DNA of 33,754 nt from positions 1-33,754 of the forward strand of contig CAJUBM010000013.1 of the NCBI GenBank assembly GCA_910584735.1, read 5' to 3'. Source of the DNA: an uncultured Muribaculaceae bacterium. Lineage in GTDB: Bacteria > Bacteroidota > Bacteroidia > Bacteroidales > Muribaculaceae. A program made the position numbers and the translations under genes. Of this stretch, positions 15,226-22,892 are shown piece after piece; position 1 is the first letter of the stretch, and each line of letters opens with the position of its first letter. The notes below the pieces were generated by a model. That model was not told where the DNA came from. It made no database searches and worked only from the letters and a program-made list of their open reading frames with translations.

Positions 15226-17034
15226 ATGAAAGAAAACTTTGAAATGGTGGCCAAGACCTTCCAGGGATTGGAAGATGTGCTTGCCGAGGAACTGCGCGAC
15301 CTCGGGGCTGAAAACGTGGAACCGGGCAGGCGCATGGTCTCCTTCGAGGGGGACCTGGAGATGCTCTACCGCGCCAACCTGTGCTGCCGCACCGCCCTGC
15401 GCATCCTCAAACCCATTCATAAATTCAAAGCTGAAGATACCGATAAACTCTACGAGCGCACCAAGGAGTACGACTGGGGGGCGCTTATGACCCCGTCAAG
15501 CACGTTCTCCATTGACAGCGTGGTGTATAGCGATGAGTTCACACATTCGCGCTTCGTCACATACCGTGTGAAAGACGCAATAGTCGACTGGTTCAAGGAC
15601 CGTTTCGGCGACGGCCAGCGTCCCGGGGTCCGCCTCCAGGATGCCGATGTGATGATTAACGTGCATATCTCAGGCGACTGCGTCACACTCTCGCTCGATT
15701 CCTCCGGCGAGTCGCTCCATAAACGCGGCTACCGTGTGGCCCAGACCGAGGCCCCGATAAACGAGGTGCTCGCCGCCGGGATAATCCTCAAAAGCGGCTG
15801 GCGCGGGGAGTGCCAGCTGGTCGACCCCATGTGCGGTTCCGGCACGTTCCTTATCGAGGCCGCTCTGATTGCGGCGAATATCAATCCCGGTGTCTACCGC
15901 CGCCATTTCTCGTTCGAGAACTGGAAGGACTTCGATTCGGAGCTTTTCGACCGACTTTATAATGATGATTCAGGCGAACGCACGTTTGATTTCAAAATCT
16001 ACGGTGCCGACATGTCTCCCAAGGCCGTGGAGATTGCCTCGCGCAATATAAAGAGTGCAGGCGTGGGGCGTATGATTGACCTTGAGGTACGCCCCCTCTC
16101 TTCATGGACCGAGGCCCCCGCCGGAGGTGTGCTCGTCACGAATCCCCCTTATGGCGAACGTATCTCGTCAGAGGATATGGAAGGCCTCTACCGTCTTATA
16201 GGGAACAGGCTGAAAAATGTATTCACCGGCTACCATGCATGGATTATCGCGGCCAAGAATGAGTTCGTGCAGGCCATAGGCCTAGCGCCGTCACAGAAAA
16301 TCCCTATCCTTAACGGTGCCATAGAGTGCGAGCTTCGCGAATATATAATCTTCGAAGGCGACTATAAGAGTTTCCGCAGCGAAGGGAAACGTCTGCGCGA
16401 GCTTGAAGAGACGGATGGCGAACAACCCCGCGATGAACGTCCCCGCGACCGTGAGGGCGGACGCCGGTTTGAACGCCGTGGCGACCGTTTCGAAGGGCGC
16501 GAGGAGCGTGGCGGACGCCGTGATTTCCGTGAGCGTGGCGACCGCCGCGAGAATTTCGACCGCCGCGACTCACGCGAGTTCTCTGATAGGCGGGATTTCC
16601 GCGAACGTCGTGATTTCCGTGACCGCGATGACCGCCGTGGCGCGCGAGATTTCCGCGACCGCCGCGATTTCCGTGATGAGGGACGCCGCGATTTCCGTGG
16701 GGAGCGTTTCGGCGACCGTTCCGACCGTTTCAGCGACCGTGGCGGCCGCCGCTATGAGCGCCCCGGAGACCGTGGATATGAACGCCGCCATGCTGATTCC
16801 TCCCAGCCTTCCGACCGCTGGGAGCGCCGTGGCGACCGTGCCGGCACCCCCCGGAACAAACTCGAGGAGCGTTATAGCCCGGAACGTTCGCCGCGCCGCG
16901 AAGCCTCCGACAATCCCCTGGCAGTACGCCGCAGCGAGGATGCTCTCCGTTCAATCACTAACAAGAAACCCACTCTTCCCCCGGCGGAGGGACCGCTGAT
17001 GCGCCCGCGCCGTGGCTGGAAGCCTAAAAACTAA
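15226..17034 (+). CDS. THUMP-domain class I RNA methyltransferase (RlmL-like) with an Arg/Asp-rich tail
   Basis: A 602-residue protein of the family of RlmL N-terminal halves and related THUMP methyltransferases, which modify a guanosine N2 in 23S rRNA. Residues about 40-155 are the THUMP RNA-binding domain. The Rossmann methyltransferase follows, with the SAM-binding motif DPMCGSGTFLIEAAL from residue 200 and the catalytic NPPYGER from residue 306. The core ends at about residue 390. Residues about 394-555 are extremely biased toward Arg, Asp, Phe, Gly and Glu, built from repeats such as RRDFRERxDRRD and DRRDFRDR, and then a short basic end RPRRGWKPKN. RGG-like tails usually bind RNA or promote condensates. 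The start at 15226 is preferred to an in-frame TTG at 15193 because the -7 box covers that TTG. purD follows after 7 nt. Confidence 0.85.
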   Translation: MKENFEMVAKTFQGLEDVLAEELRDLGAENVEPGRRMVSFEGDLEMLYRANLCCRTALRILKPIHKFKAEDTDKLYERTKEYDWGALMTPSSTFSIDSVVYSDEFTHSRFVTYRVKDAIVDWFKDRFGDGQRPGVRLQDADVMINVHISGDCVTLSLDSSGESLHKRGYRVAQTEAPINEVLAAGIILKSGWRGECQLVDPMCGSGTFLIEAALIAANINPGVYRRHFSFENWKDFDSELFDRLYNDDSGERTFDFKIYGADMSPKAVEIASRNIKSAGVGRMIDLEVRPLSSWTEAPAGGVLVTNPPYGERISSEDMEGLYRLIGNRLKNVFTGYHAWIIAAKNEFVQAIGLAPSQKIPILNGAIECELREYIIFEGDYKSFRSEGKRLRELEETDGEQPRDERPRDREGGRRFERRGDRFEGREERGGRRDFRERGDRRENFDRRDSREFSDRRDFRERRDFRDRDDRRGARDFRDRRDFRDEGRRDFRGERFGDRSDRFSDRGGRRYERPGDRGYERRHADSSQPSDRWERRGDRAGTPRNKLEERYSPERSPRREASDNPLAVRRSEDALRSITNKKPTLPPAEGPLMRPRRGWKPKN

Positions 17035-17041
17035 CCGTGTC

Positions 17042-18313
17042 ATGCGTATTCTCCTACTTGGTTCAGGCGGCCGCGAATCGGCCCTTGCCTGGAAGATAGC
17101 ACAAAGCCAACTGACCGAGAAACTGTTCATCGCTCCCGGCAACGGCGGCACATCCGCTTTCGGCGAGAACATCAGCCTCAAACCCACCGACTTCCATGCC
17201 ATAGCCGATTTCGCGCGTGAGAACGGCGTAGACCTCATCGTGGCCGGTAACGAGGATCCCCTTGTCGAGGGACTGTGGGACTATATGGCCGATAACCTTC
17301 CCGGAGTGCCCGTGGTAGGGCCTTCGAAAGAGGGTGCGCGTCTGGAGGGGAGTAAGGATTTTGCCAAACTCTTTATGACCCGGGAGGGTATCCCTACGGC
17401 GGCATACCGCTCGTTCACCGCCGGAGAGGTTGACGAGGCCGACCGTTTCCTGGAATCGCTTAAGCCCCCCTACGTGCTGAAGGCTGACGGCCTTGCAGCC
17501 GGGAAAGGCGTGCTGATACTCGAATCTCTTGATGAAGCCAAGGCTTCGCTCCGTGAGATGTTGGGCGGCATGTTCGGGCAGTCCTCGGCCACGGTGGTTA
17601 TCGAAGAATTCCTATCGGGGATAGAGTGTTCGGTATTTGTGCTTACCGATGGCAACGGCGGTTACCGCGTCCTCCCCGTGGCGAAGGATTATAAACGCAT
17701 AGGAGAGGGTGACACAGGTCTCAATACCGGCGGTATGGGGGCAGTAAGCCCCGTGCCGTTCGCTGATGATGAATTCATGCGCAAGGTTGAGGAACGCATC
17801 ATAAAGCCGACTATAGACGGCCTGCGCCGCCGTGGCATAATCTACCGTGGCTTCATATTCCTGGGACTTATCAACGTGGGCGGCGAACCGATGGTGATAG
17901 AGTACAACGTGCGTATGGGTGACCCGGAGACGGAGGTGGTGATGCCCCGCGTGGCTTCCGACCTGGTGCCGCTGCTCGATGCCGCAGCCCGTGGCAATCT
18001 TGGGACGCTGCCCCTTGACTGTGACCCGCGTACAGCCGTGACGGTCATGCTGGTGTCGGGCGGCTACCCCTCCGCCTACGAGAAAGACAAGGTTATCTCC
18101 GGGGCTGACGCCACCGGCGATACAATACCGTTCCATGCCGGCACTAAGCGCGGTGTTGACGGCTCTCTCCGCACCAGCGGCGGACGCGTACTGGCTCTGA
18201 CGAGCTACGGCGATTCGATTCCCGAGGCTTTGGAACGCAGCTTCGCCGCTGCCCGCAAAGTGGACTTCGAGGGGAAATATTTCCGCCGCGACATTGGCCG
18301 CGACCTGCTTTGA
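17042..18313 (+). CDS. purD: Phosphoribosylamine-glycine ligase
   Basis: PurD, the ATP-grasp enzyme that ligates glycine to phosphoribosylamine to form GAR, the second step of de novo purine synthesis. The 423 residues show the full pattern: MRILLLGSGGRESALAWKI at the start, PGNGGTSAF, VAGNEDPLVEGL, LKADGLAAGKGV, IEEFLSGIECSVF, NTGGMGAVSP and the metal-binding VRMGDPETEVVMPR. I use the ATG at 17042; an ATG at 17012 would overlap the methyltransferase gene and add ten unrelated residues. It is 7 nt downstream of the RNA methyltransferase and is probably translated from the same message. Confidence 0.97.
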   Translation: MRILLLGSGGRESALAWKIAQSQLTEKLFIAPGNGGTSAFGENISLKPTDFHAIADFARENGVDLIVAGNEDPLVEGLWDYMADNLPGVPVVGPSKEGARLEGSKDFAKLFMTREGIPTAAYRSFTAGEVDEADRFLESLKPPYVLKADGLAAGKGVLILESLDEAKASLREMLGGMFGQSSATVVIEEFLSGIECSVFVLTDGNGGYRVLPVAKDYKRIGEGDTGLNTGGMGAVSPVPFADDEFMRKVEERIIKPTIDGLRRRGIIYRGFIFLGLINVGGEPMVIEYNVRMGDPETEVVMPRVASDLVPLLDAAARGNLGTLPLDCDPRTAVTVMLVSGGYPSAYEKDKVISGADATGDTIPFHAGTKRGVDGSLRTSGGRVLALTSYGDSIPEALERSFAAARKVDFEGKYFRRDIGRDLL

Positions 18314-18370
18314 ATAATTTGTAGACAATCTCGTAGCCCTTAAACAGGCATTAAAGTAGCCCTCACCCCG

Positions 18371-19345
18371 GTGGAGAGACAGATTACAGCGTTCTTACAT
18401 GCGCGTTCCGCCACGCTGGTAGCCCTTATGGCTGCCTGCGTGGCTGCCTATGTGGCATGGGCGCGGGGGTTGGTGCTCCCTGCGGTCACGGATATGGGGC
18501 TGGGGCTTCCTTCGCCGTCAAGGTGGCTGGGTGATTCGTTGATGTCGCTGCTTCTCTCCTTGGGGGTGAATGTGGCTGTAGGGATGGTGCTGATATGGAT
18601 AAACCGTACGTTCAACACCATGCGCTCGCTCACCGCTATGGGGGCCACGCTGTTCTACGTCATGGAGTGCGCCATGCCCGGTCTGACGGCACATTTCTAT
18701 GGCGGCACGTTGCTGGCCTTGGTAGCCTTGGTATGTATCGTGTTGCTGTTCTCGGTCTATGGATTGCACGATAAGCAGCGGCGTATATATTTGATTTTCT
18801 TTTTATTGGCGCTTGGCTCCTTTTTCCAGGTAGCCTTTTTGCTGTTTGTGCCTGTGTTCCTTTTGGGGTGTGTGCAGATGAGGGTCTTCTCTCTGCGCAC
18901 CTTCCTTGCGGCATTGCTCGGCCTTATAACTCCGCCATGGATTCTTTTCGGTTTCGGGATAGTGCGTCCGGACATGGTGCACTGGCCCCGGATGGTGATG
19001 GTGTGGAATCTCTTTGATACGGACGAGATGGTGAAAGCCCTTGTGGAGACGGGTTTCACGCTGTTGTGCGGGGTGTCGTTTATGGTGGCCAACCTGCTCA
19101 AGATTCTGAGCTACAACTCGCGGGTACGCGCTTATAACGGGTTTATAAACGTTCTGTGGATTGCCACGGCGGTATATACCATGGTGAATTTCAACGATTT
19201 CACGTTCTATATCCCGTTGCTGTATATTTTTACGGCCTATCAGGCCGCCCATTTCTTCACCTATCACCGTAACCGCCGCAGCTATCTACCCGTGCTGCTG
19301 CTTATTGCCGTCTATGCGGCGTTCTCTCTATGGAGTTTCATATGA
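18371..19345 (+). CDS. Polytopic membrane protein (resembles the DUF6427 family)
   Basis: A 324-residue integral membrane protein with about nine hydrophobic segments from residue 14 to the C-terminus and no catalytic motif I recognise. It begins at a GTG (18371); there is no in-frame ATG until well inside the first helices, so GTG is the most sensible start. The general layout and its placement next to purD and pdxB match proteins annotated as DUF6427 in other Bacteroidetes, as I recall; no function has been established for that family. Its stop overlaps the pdxB start as ATGA (19342-19345), which suggests translational coupling. Confidence 0.72.
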   Translation: MERQITAFLHARSATLVALMAACVAAYVAWARGLVLPAVTDMGLGLPSPSRWLGDSLMSLLLSLGVNVAVGMVLIWINRTFNTMRSLTAMGATLFYVMECAMPGLTAHFYGGTLLALVALVCIVLLFSVYGLHDKQRRIYLIFFLLALGSFFQVAFLLFVPVFLLGCVQMRVFSLRTFLAALLGLITPPWILFGFGIVRPDMVHWPRMVMVWNLFDTDEMVKALVETGFTLLCGVSFMVANLLKILSYNSRVRAYNGFINVLWIATAVYTMVNFNDFTFYIPLLYIFTAYQAAHFFTYHRNRRSYLPVLLLIAVYAAFSLWSFI

Positions 19346-20370
19346 AGAAGATTGTTATCGACTGCCATGTGCCGTTCCTTGACGGCGTGTTTTCAGGTTT
19401 TGCCGACACGGTAGTACTTCCCCCTGCCGGGATAACCCGCGATGTCGTGCGCGATGCCGATGCCCTGATTGTGCGTACGCGCACACGCTGTGACGCCTCC
19501 CTGCTGGAGGGTTCCAAGGTAACGTTCGTAGGGACGGCTACAATCGGCATGGATCATTTCGATGCCCCGTGGCTTGCCGCCAACGGCATAGAGGCTGTGA
19601 ACGCCCCCGGTTGCAACGCCCCGGCTGTAGCGCAGTATGTGTTGGCTTCTATTTTCAAGGTGTGTCCTGATCCCGAGGGACTTACGGTCGGTATTGTCGG
19701 CGTGGGCCATGTAGGGCGTATCGTTGATGCATGGTGCCGTGGCTTGGGGATGAATACCCTCCTTTGCGACCCTCCCAGGGCGCTCGCCGAAGGCCCGGAG
19801 GGATTCTGCGGGCTTGACGAGGTGTGCCGCCGCGCCGATATAATAACGTTCCACACGCCACATACCCGCGCCCCGCAGCCATTCCCTTCACACCATCTTG
19901 CCGATGAGGCTTTTTTCAACGCCCTATGCCGCCGGCCTGTGATAATCAATGCCGCGCGTGGCCCGGTGGTCGACAACCTCGCTTTGCTCGCCGCCATGGA
20001 TGCCGGTAAAGTCGGTGACTGCGTTATAGACTGCTGGGAGGGTGAGCCATCGATAAATCCCGTGTTGTTGGAACGCGCCACCATCGCCACTCCCCATATC
20101 GCCGGATATTCCCTACAGGGGAAACAACGCGCCACGCAGGGGGTTGTCAACGCCCTCTTCCGCCATTTCGGTTCCGACCGCCGCATCGACCTCGGCGTCT
20201 CGGACGCCCTTTCGGCCATCCCCGCAAAAGAAGCCATAACCGCCTCCTACGACCCCACCCTTGATATGGCCGTCATGCGCCGCGAAATGGCCTCCGCCTC
20301 CATGTCTCCCCGCATGTTCGAGCACCTCCGCGACGCCTACCCCCTCCGTCAGGAAGTCAATATAGATTAA
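19342..20370 (+). CDS. pdxB: 4-phosphoerythronate dehydrogenase
   Basis: PdxB, the NAD-dependent D-isomer 2-hydroxyacid dehydrogenase that oxidises 4-phosphoerythronate in the DXP-dependent branch of pyridoxal phosphate synthesis. The 342 residues contain the substrate-domain motif VGTATIGMDHFD, the Rossmann loop VGIVGVGHVGRIV, the catalytic-arginine segment NAARGPVVD, the WEGEP stretch carrying the catalytic Glu, and the catalytic His in TPHIAGYS. The PdxB-specific TPHTRAPQPFPSHHL loop separates it from SerA. I use the ATG at 19342, which overlaps the previous stop as ATGA; an ATG at 19330 is four codons longer. The last gene of the operon; palindrome B follows 60 nt downstream with no conventional terminator between. 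Confidence 0.93.
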   Translation: MKKIVIDCHVPFLDGVFSGFADTVVLPPAGITRDVVRDADALIVRTRTRCDASLLEGSKVTFVGTATIGMDHFDAPWLAANGIEAVNAPGCNAPAVAQYVLASIFKVCPDPEGLTVGIVGVGHVGRIVDAWCRGLGMNTLLCDPPRALAEGPEGFCGLDEVCRRADIITFHTPHTRAPQPFPSHHLADEAFFNALCRRPVIINAARGPVVDNLALLAAMDAGKVGDCVIDCWEGEPSINPVLLERATIATPHIAGYSLQGKQRATQGVVNALFRHFGSDRRIDLGVSDALSAIPAKEAITASYDPTLDMAVMRREMASASMSPRMFEHLRDAYPLRQEVNID

Positions 20371-20430
20371 ATGCCCACACAAGTAAGCGCATTTCTTTTA
20401 TAGCCCGATATTGTTACTGACTTTTTTGTA

Positions 20431-20593
20431 GCCGTATGGTAGTGGCGCCGGACCTCCGGGACGGCAGGCCACCCGAAGAGGCGGTGCCGGAAAAAGGTTA
20501 GCTATTATTTTTATGGGAGTTAGTATTTTTGATTCTGCACCGCCTCTTCGGGTGGCCTGCCGTCCCGGAGGTTCGGCGCCACTACCATCCGGC
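20431..20593. repeat. Long palindromic intergenic element, copy B (core reversed)
   Basis: Two 57-bp inverted arms (20431-20487 and 20537-20593) differ at two positions and flank a 49-nt AT-rich core. On the minus strand the core closely matches the plus-strand core of copy C at 24711-24758, so B lies in the opposite orientation to copies A and C. Each arm again opens MVVAP(D/N)LRDGRPPEEAV (plus 20436-20501; minus 20588-20520). The core carries a perfect TATTTTTG box on the plus strand (20523-20530) but with no -33 partner. It lies between the convergent genes pdxB and the SpoU methyltransferase, where it could stop both transcripts. Confidence 0.95.
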
Positions 20594-20616
20594 AGCGCGA
20601 AAAGTTACAATATGCT

Positions 20617-21153
20617 TTATCCTTTTGCGCGGAGTGATTTGAAGAGTTCCCACATGGCGATTGCGGTGGAGACCGAGACGTTGAGGGAGTGCTTGGTGCC
20701 TTCCTGGGGTATTTCTATGCAGCCGTGGCAGGCGTCGACCACGCGCTGCTGTACGCCGTCAACCTCGTGGCCGGCCACGATGGCATACCTGCCTGCGGGC
20801 CGGGCCGTGTAGCTGTCAAGGGGGATGGAGCCTTTAGCGAGTTCAAGGGCCAGGACGGTATAGCCTTCCCGTTTCAGCCGCTCCACGGCCTCCATCGTGT
20901 CGGAGAAATATTCCCAAGCTACCGATTCCTCGGCGCCCAGGGCGGTTTTGTGTATCTCGGCCGAGGGGGGCGTGGCGGTGATGCCGCACAGCATCAGCCG
21001 TTCCACGCGGAAAGCATCGGCTGTACGGAAAATGGCACCTATATTGTTGAGCGACCGTATGTTGTCAAGTACCACGACGAATGGCAGCTTCTCCTTACGG
21101 CGGAATTCCTCTACCGTGTCGCGCCCCATTTCGAATATTGTTTTCTTCTGCAT
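20617..21153 (-). CDS. SpoU (TrmH)-family RNA 2'-O-methyltransferase
   Basis: A 178-residue knotted (SPOUT) methyltransferase that adds a 2'-O-methyl group to a tRNA or rRNA ribose. All three family motifs are present: NNIGAIFRTADAF from residue 36, IVAGHEVDGV in the middle, and IPQEGTKHSLNVSVSTAIAMWE near the C-terminus. The third forms the SAM-binding trefoil knot. It lacks an N-terminal substrate-binding extension, so the target base cannot be named. The start at 21153 agrees with what I recall of homologues; it lies only 4 nt after a -7 box, which would make the message leaderless. An internal Met at 21129 is the alternative. It diverges from rbfA. Confidence 0.88.
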   Translation of the reverse strand: MQKKTIFEMGRDTVEEFRRKEKLPFVVVLDNIRSLNNIGAIFRTADAFRVERLMLCGITATPPSAEIHKTALGAEESVAWEYFSDTMEAVERLKREGYTVLALELAKGSIPLDSYTARPAGRYAIVAGHEVDGVQQRVVDACHGCIEIPQEGTKHSLNVSVSTAIAMWELFKSLRAKG

Positions 21154-21157
21154 GTCG

Positions 21158-21165
21158 CAAAGTTA
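21158..21165 (-). promoter_or_regulatory. -7 box of the SpoU methyltransferase gene
   Basis: TAACTTTG on the minus strand, 4 nt from the ATG at 21153. It forms an inverted pair with the rbfA box at 21178-21185 (GCAAAGTTA, 12 nt, TAACTTTGC), so the two divergent promoters are back to back. No -33 element is recognisable. Confidence 0.55.
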
Positions 21166-21177
21166 CGATGAATTTCT

Positions 21178-21185
21178 TAACTTTG
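21178..21185 (+). promoter_or_regulatory. -7 box of rbfA
   Basis: TAACTTTG on the plus strand, 54 nt upstream of the rbfA ATG at 21240, mirror-paired with the minus-strand box at 21158-21165. Confidence 0.55.
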
Positions 21186-21239
21186 CGTACGCTCCCGGCG
21201 TTATAAGTTATAAATTGCTTAACACTAACAACGAATATA

Positions 21240-21590
21240 ATGGAAACTACCCGTCAACAAAAGATAGCACGTCTGCTGCAGAAGGACCTCTCGGAGATTC
21301 TTCGCCAGGAGACCTCCAAGACCCACGGTGTGATAATCTCGGTGACGGCGGTGCGCGTGTCGCCCGACCTGAGCATAGCCAAAGCCTACCTGTCTATCTT
21401 CCCTCCCGCCCAGTCGAAGACCATACTCGAGAACCTCGAGCGCAACGCCAAGACCATCCGTTACGAGCTTGCGCAGCGTGTGCGCTTCCAGCTTCGCAAA
21501 TGCCCCGAACTGGCGTTCTATCTCGATGATTCGCTTGATTACATAGAGAATATCGACAACCTTCTCAAGAAAGAGGAGGGCGCGTCATAA
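21240..21590 (+). CDS. rbfA: 30S ribosome-binding factor RbfA
   Basis: A 116-residue KH-fold ribosome assembly factor that binds the pre-30S subunit near the 5' end of 16S rRNA and helps its final maturation. The pattern (QQKIARLLQKDLSEILRQE, then VTAVRVSPDLSIAKAYLSIF, and LRKCPELAFYLDDSLDYIENIDNLL) is characteristic from end to end. It starts 45 nt upstream of the FtsX-type permease gene; I recall this gene pairing as common in Bacteroidetes. Confidence 0.95.
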   Translation: METTRQQKIARLLQKDLSEILRQETSKTHGVIISVTAVRVSPDLSIAKAYLSIFPPAQSKTILENLERNAKTIRYELAQRVRFQLRKCPELAFYLDDSLDYIENIDNLLKKEEGAS

Positions 21591-21635
21591 CGGCCTCTCT
21601 GTAGCTCCTATCCACCCAAAAATTTACCAATCCAA

Positions 21636-22892
21636 TTGTTATCGCTCCGCGTGGCGCTGCGCTATCTCTTTTCAAAGAAGAGCCACGGCGCCGTAAACGT
21701 AATATCAGCCATCTCCGTGGCCGGGGTAGCCGTAGCTACTGCGGCCATGGTTATCGTGCTGTCGGTTTTCAACGGCTTTTCCGGCCTCAGCGCCGCCAAA
21801 CTGAGCCGTATGGATCCGCCGCTGCTCGTGGCTCCCGCCGACGGCAAGGTGTTCGCCGGAGCAGATTTGCTTGCTGACACCCTTGCATCCCTTCCCGAAA
21901 TAGCCACAGCCTCGCCGCAGATTGTGGAACAGGCGTTCGCCATAGCGCGTGACGCCCAGATGCCCGTCACACTGAAGGGGATTGCTCCCGCCGGGGTAGA
22001 GGCGTCGCACCTGGTTGGCATAGTGATTGACGGTGCTGCCTATGTAGACTCCCTCCCCAACGGCTGGAGCGGCGCGGTGCTGTCGGCGGGCGCGGCCATA
22101 GGGCTTTCCACGCGTCCCGACTCCCCGTGGCCTGTGGCCGTGTATGAGCCGCGCCGCCGGGGGCGCTATAATCCCGCCAACCCCGCTGCGGCGTTCCGTA
22201 CCGACACCATCGCCTGTATGGGCGTCTTCCAGATGGAACAGGAGGAATATGACCGCGACATGGTACTCGTCCCCCTCCGGACGGCCCGGCGCCTGCTCGA
22301 CTATACCGCCGGGGAGGCATCATCCATAGCCCTCTGGCCCTCTCACGGGGTGGGGGAGAAACAGGCCCGCGCAGCCGTGGAAAAGGCACTCTACGGCTCG
22401 GGCCGCCACTCCCTGCGGGTTCTCGACCGCGTGGAGCAACAGCCCGATGTCTTCCGTATGATAGCCGTGGAGAAATGGATAACCTTCGTGATGCTGGCCT
22501 TCATCCTCCTTATAGCATCTTTCAATATCGTAAGCACCCTATCCATGATGGTGCTTGAAAAAGAACCGAATATGGCCGTTGTCAGGGCCATGGGGGGTAC
22601 ACGGCGCTTCATCTCGGCCATCTTCGCCAACCAGGGGTGGCTTGTCACCCTCTGCGGCGGCGCGGTGGGGATTATCGCCGGGTCGCTCCTTGTGGCCGGG
22701 CAGAGCCGCTGGGGATGGCTCAGGCTACAGGGTGCCGACCCCGCGATGCTGTCGGTCGAGGCTTACCCCGTGGCTTTGGAATGGGGCGATGTATTCGTTG
22801 TAGCCCTTCTCCTTGTGTGTGCCGCCGGGGTGATGGCCCTTGTGGGGGCGTGGCTCCCGGGGCATCGTCAGGCCCCGGCCAGGCGCGGCTGA
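21636..22892 (+). CDS. FtsX-type permease of a lipoprotein-releasing ABC system (LolC/LolE-like)
   Basis: A 418-residue inner-membrane permease with an N-terminal MacB-PCD-like periplasmic domain and four transmembrane helices: one near the N-terminus (VISAISVAGVAVATAAMVIV) and three in the FtsX domain after residue 275. In proteobacteria such proteins pair with LolD to release lipoproteins from the inner membrane; the matching ATPase gene is not in the window. The signature start LRYLFSKKSHGAVNVIS shows that translation begins near 21636. No ATG is available there, so it must start at TTG (21636) or GTG (21651), an unusual start for this genome. The 3' end overlaps the sulP gene on the other strand by 25 nt. 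Confidence 0.85.
   Translation: MLSLRVALRYLFSKKSHGAVNVISAISVAGVAVATAAMVIVLSVFNGFSGLSAAKLSRMDPPLLVAPADGKVFAGADLLADTLASLPEIATASPQIVEQAFAIARDAQMPVTLKGIAPAGVEASHLVGIVIDGAAYVDSLPNGWSGAVLSAGAAIGLSTRPDSPWPVAVYEPRRRGRYNPANPAAAFRTDTIACMGVFQMEQEEYDRDMVLVPLRTARRLLDYTAGEASSIALWPSHGVGEKQARAAVEKALYGSGRHSLRVLDRVEQQPDVFRMIAVEKWITFVMLAFILLIASFNIVSTLSMMVLEKEPNMAVVRAMGGTRRFISAIFANQGWLVTLCGGAVGIIAGSLLVAGQSRWGWLRLQGADPAMLSVEAYPVALEWGDVFVVALLLVCAAGVMALVGAWLPGHRQAPARRG

Noticed and set aside
17612..18328. 238-codon minus-strand frame opposite purD
   Set aside because: Antisense shadow of purD, with no promoter and no recognisable motif.
20431..20593. Copy B as a standard Rho-independent terminator
   Set aside because: The stem is strong but neither strand has a T-run after it: the only T-run (20421-20427) precedes the hairpin on the plus strand and reads as A on the minus strand.
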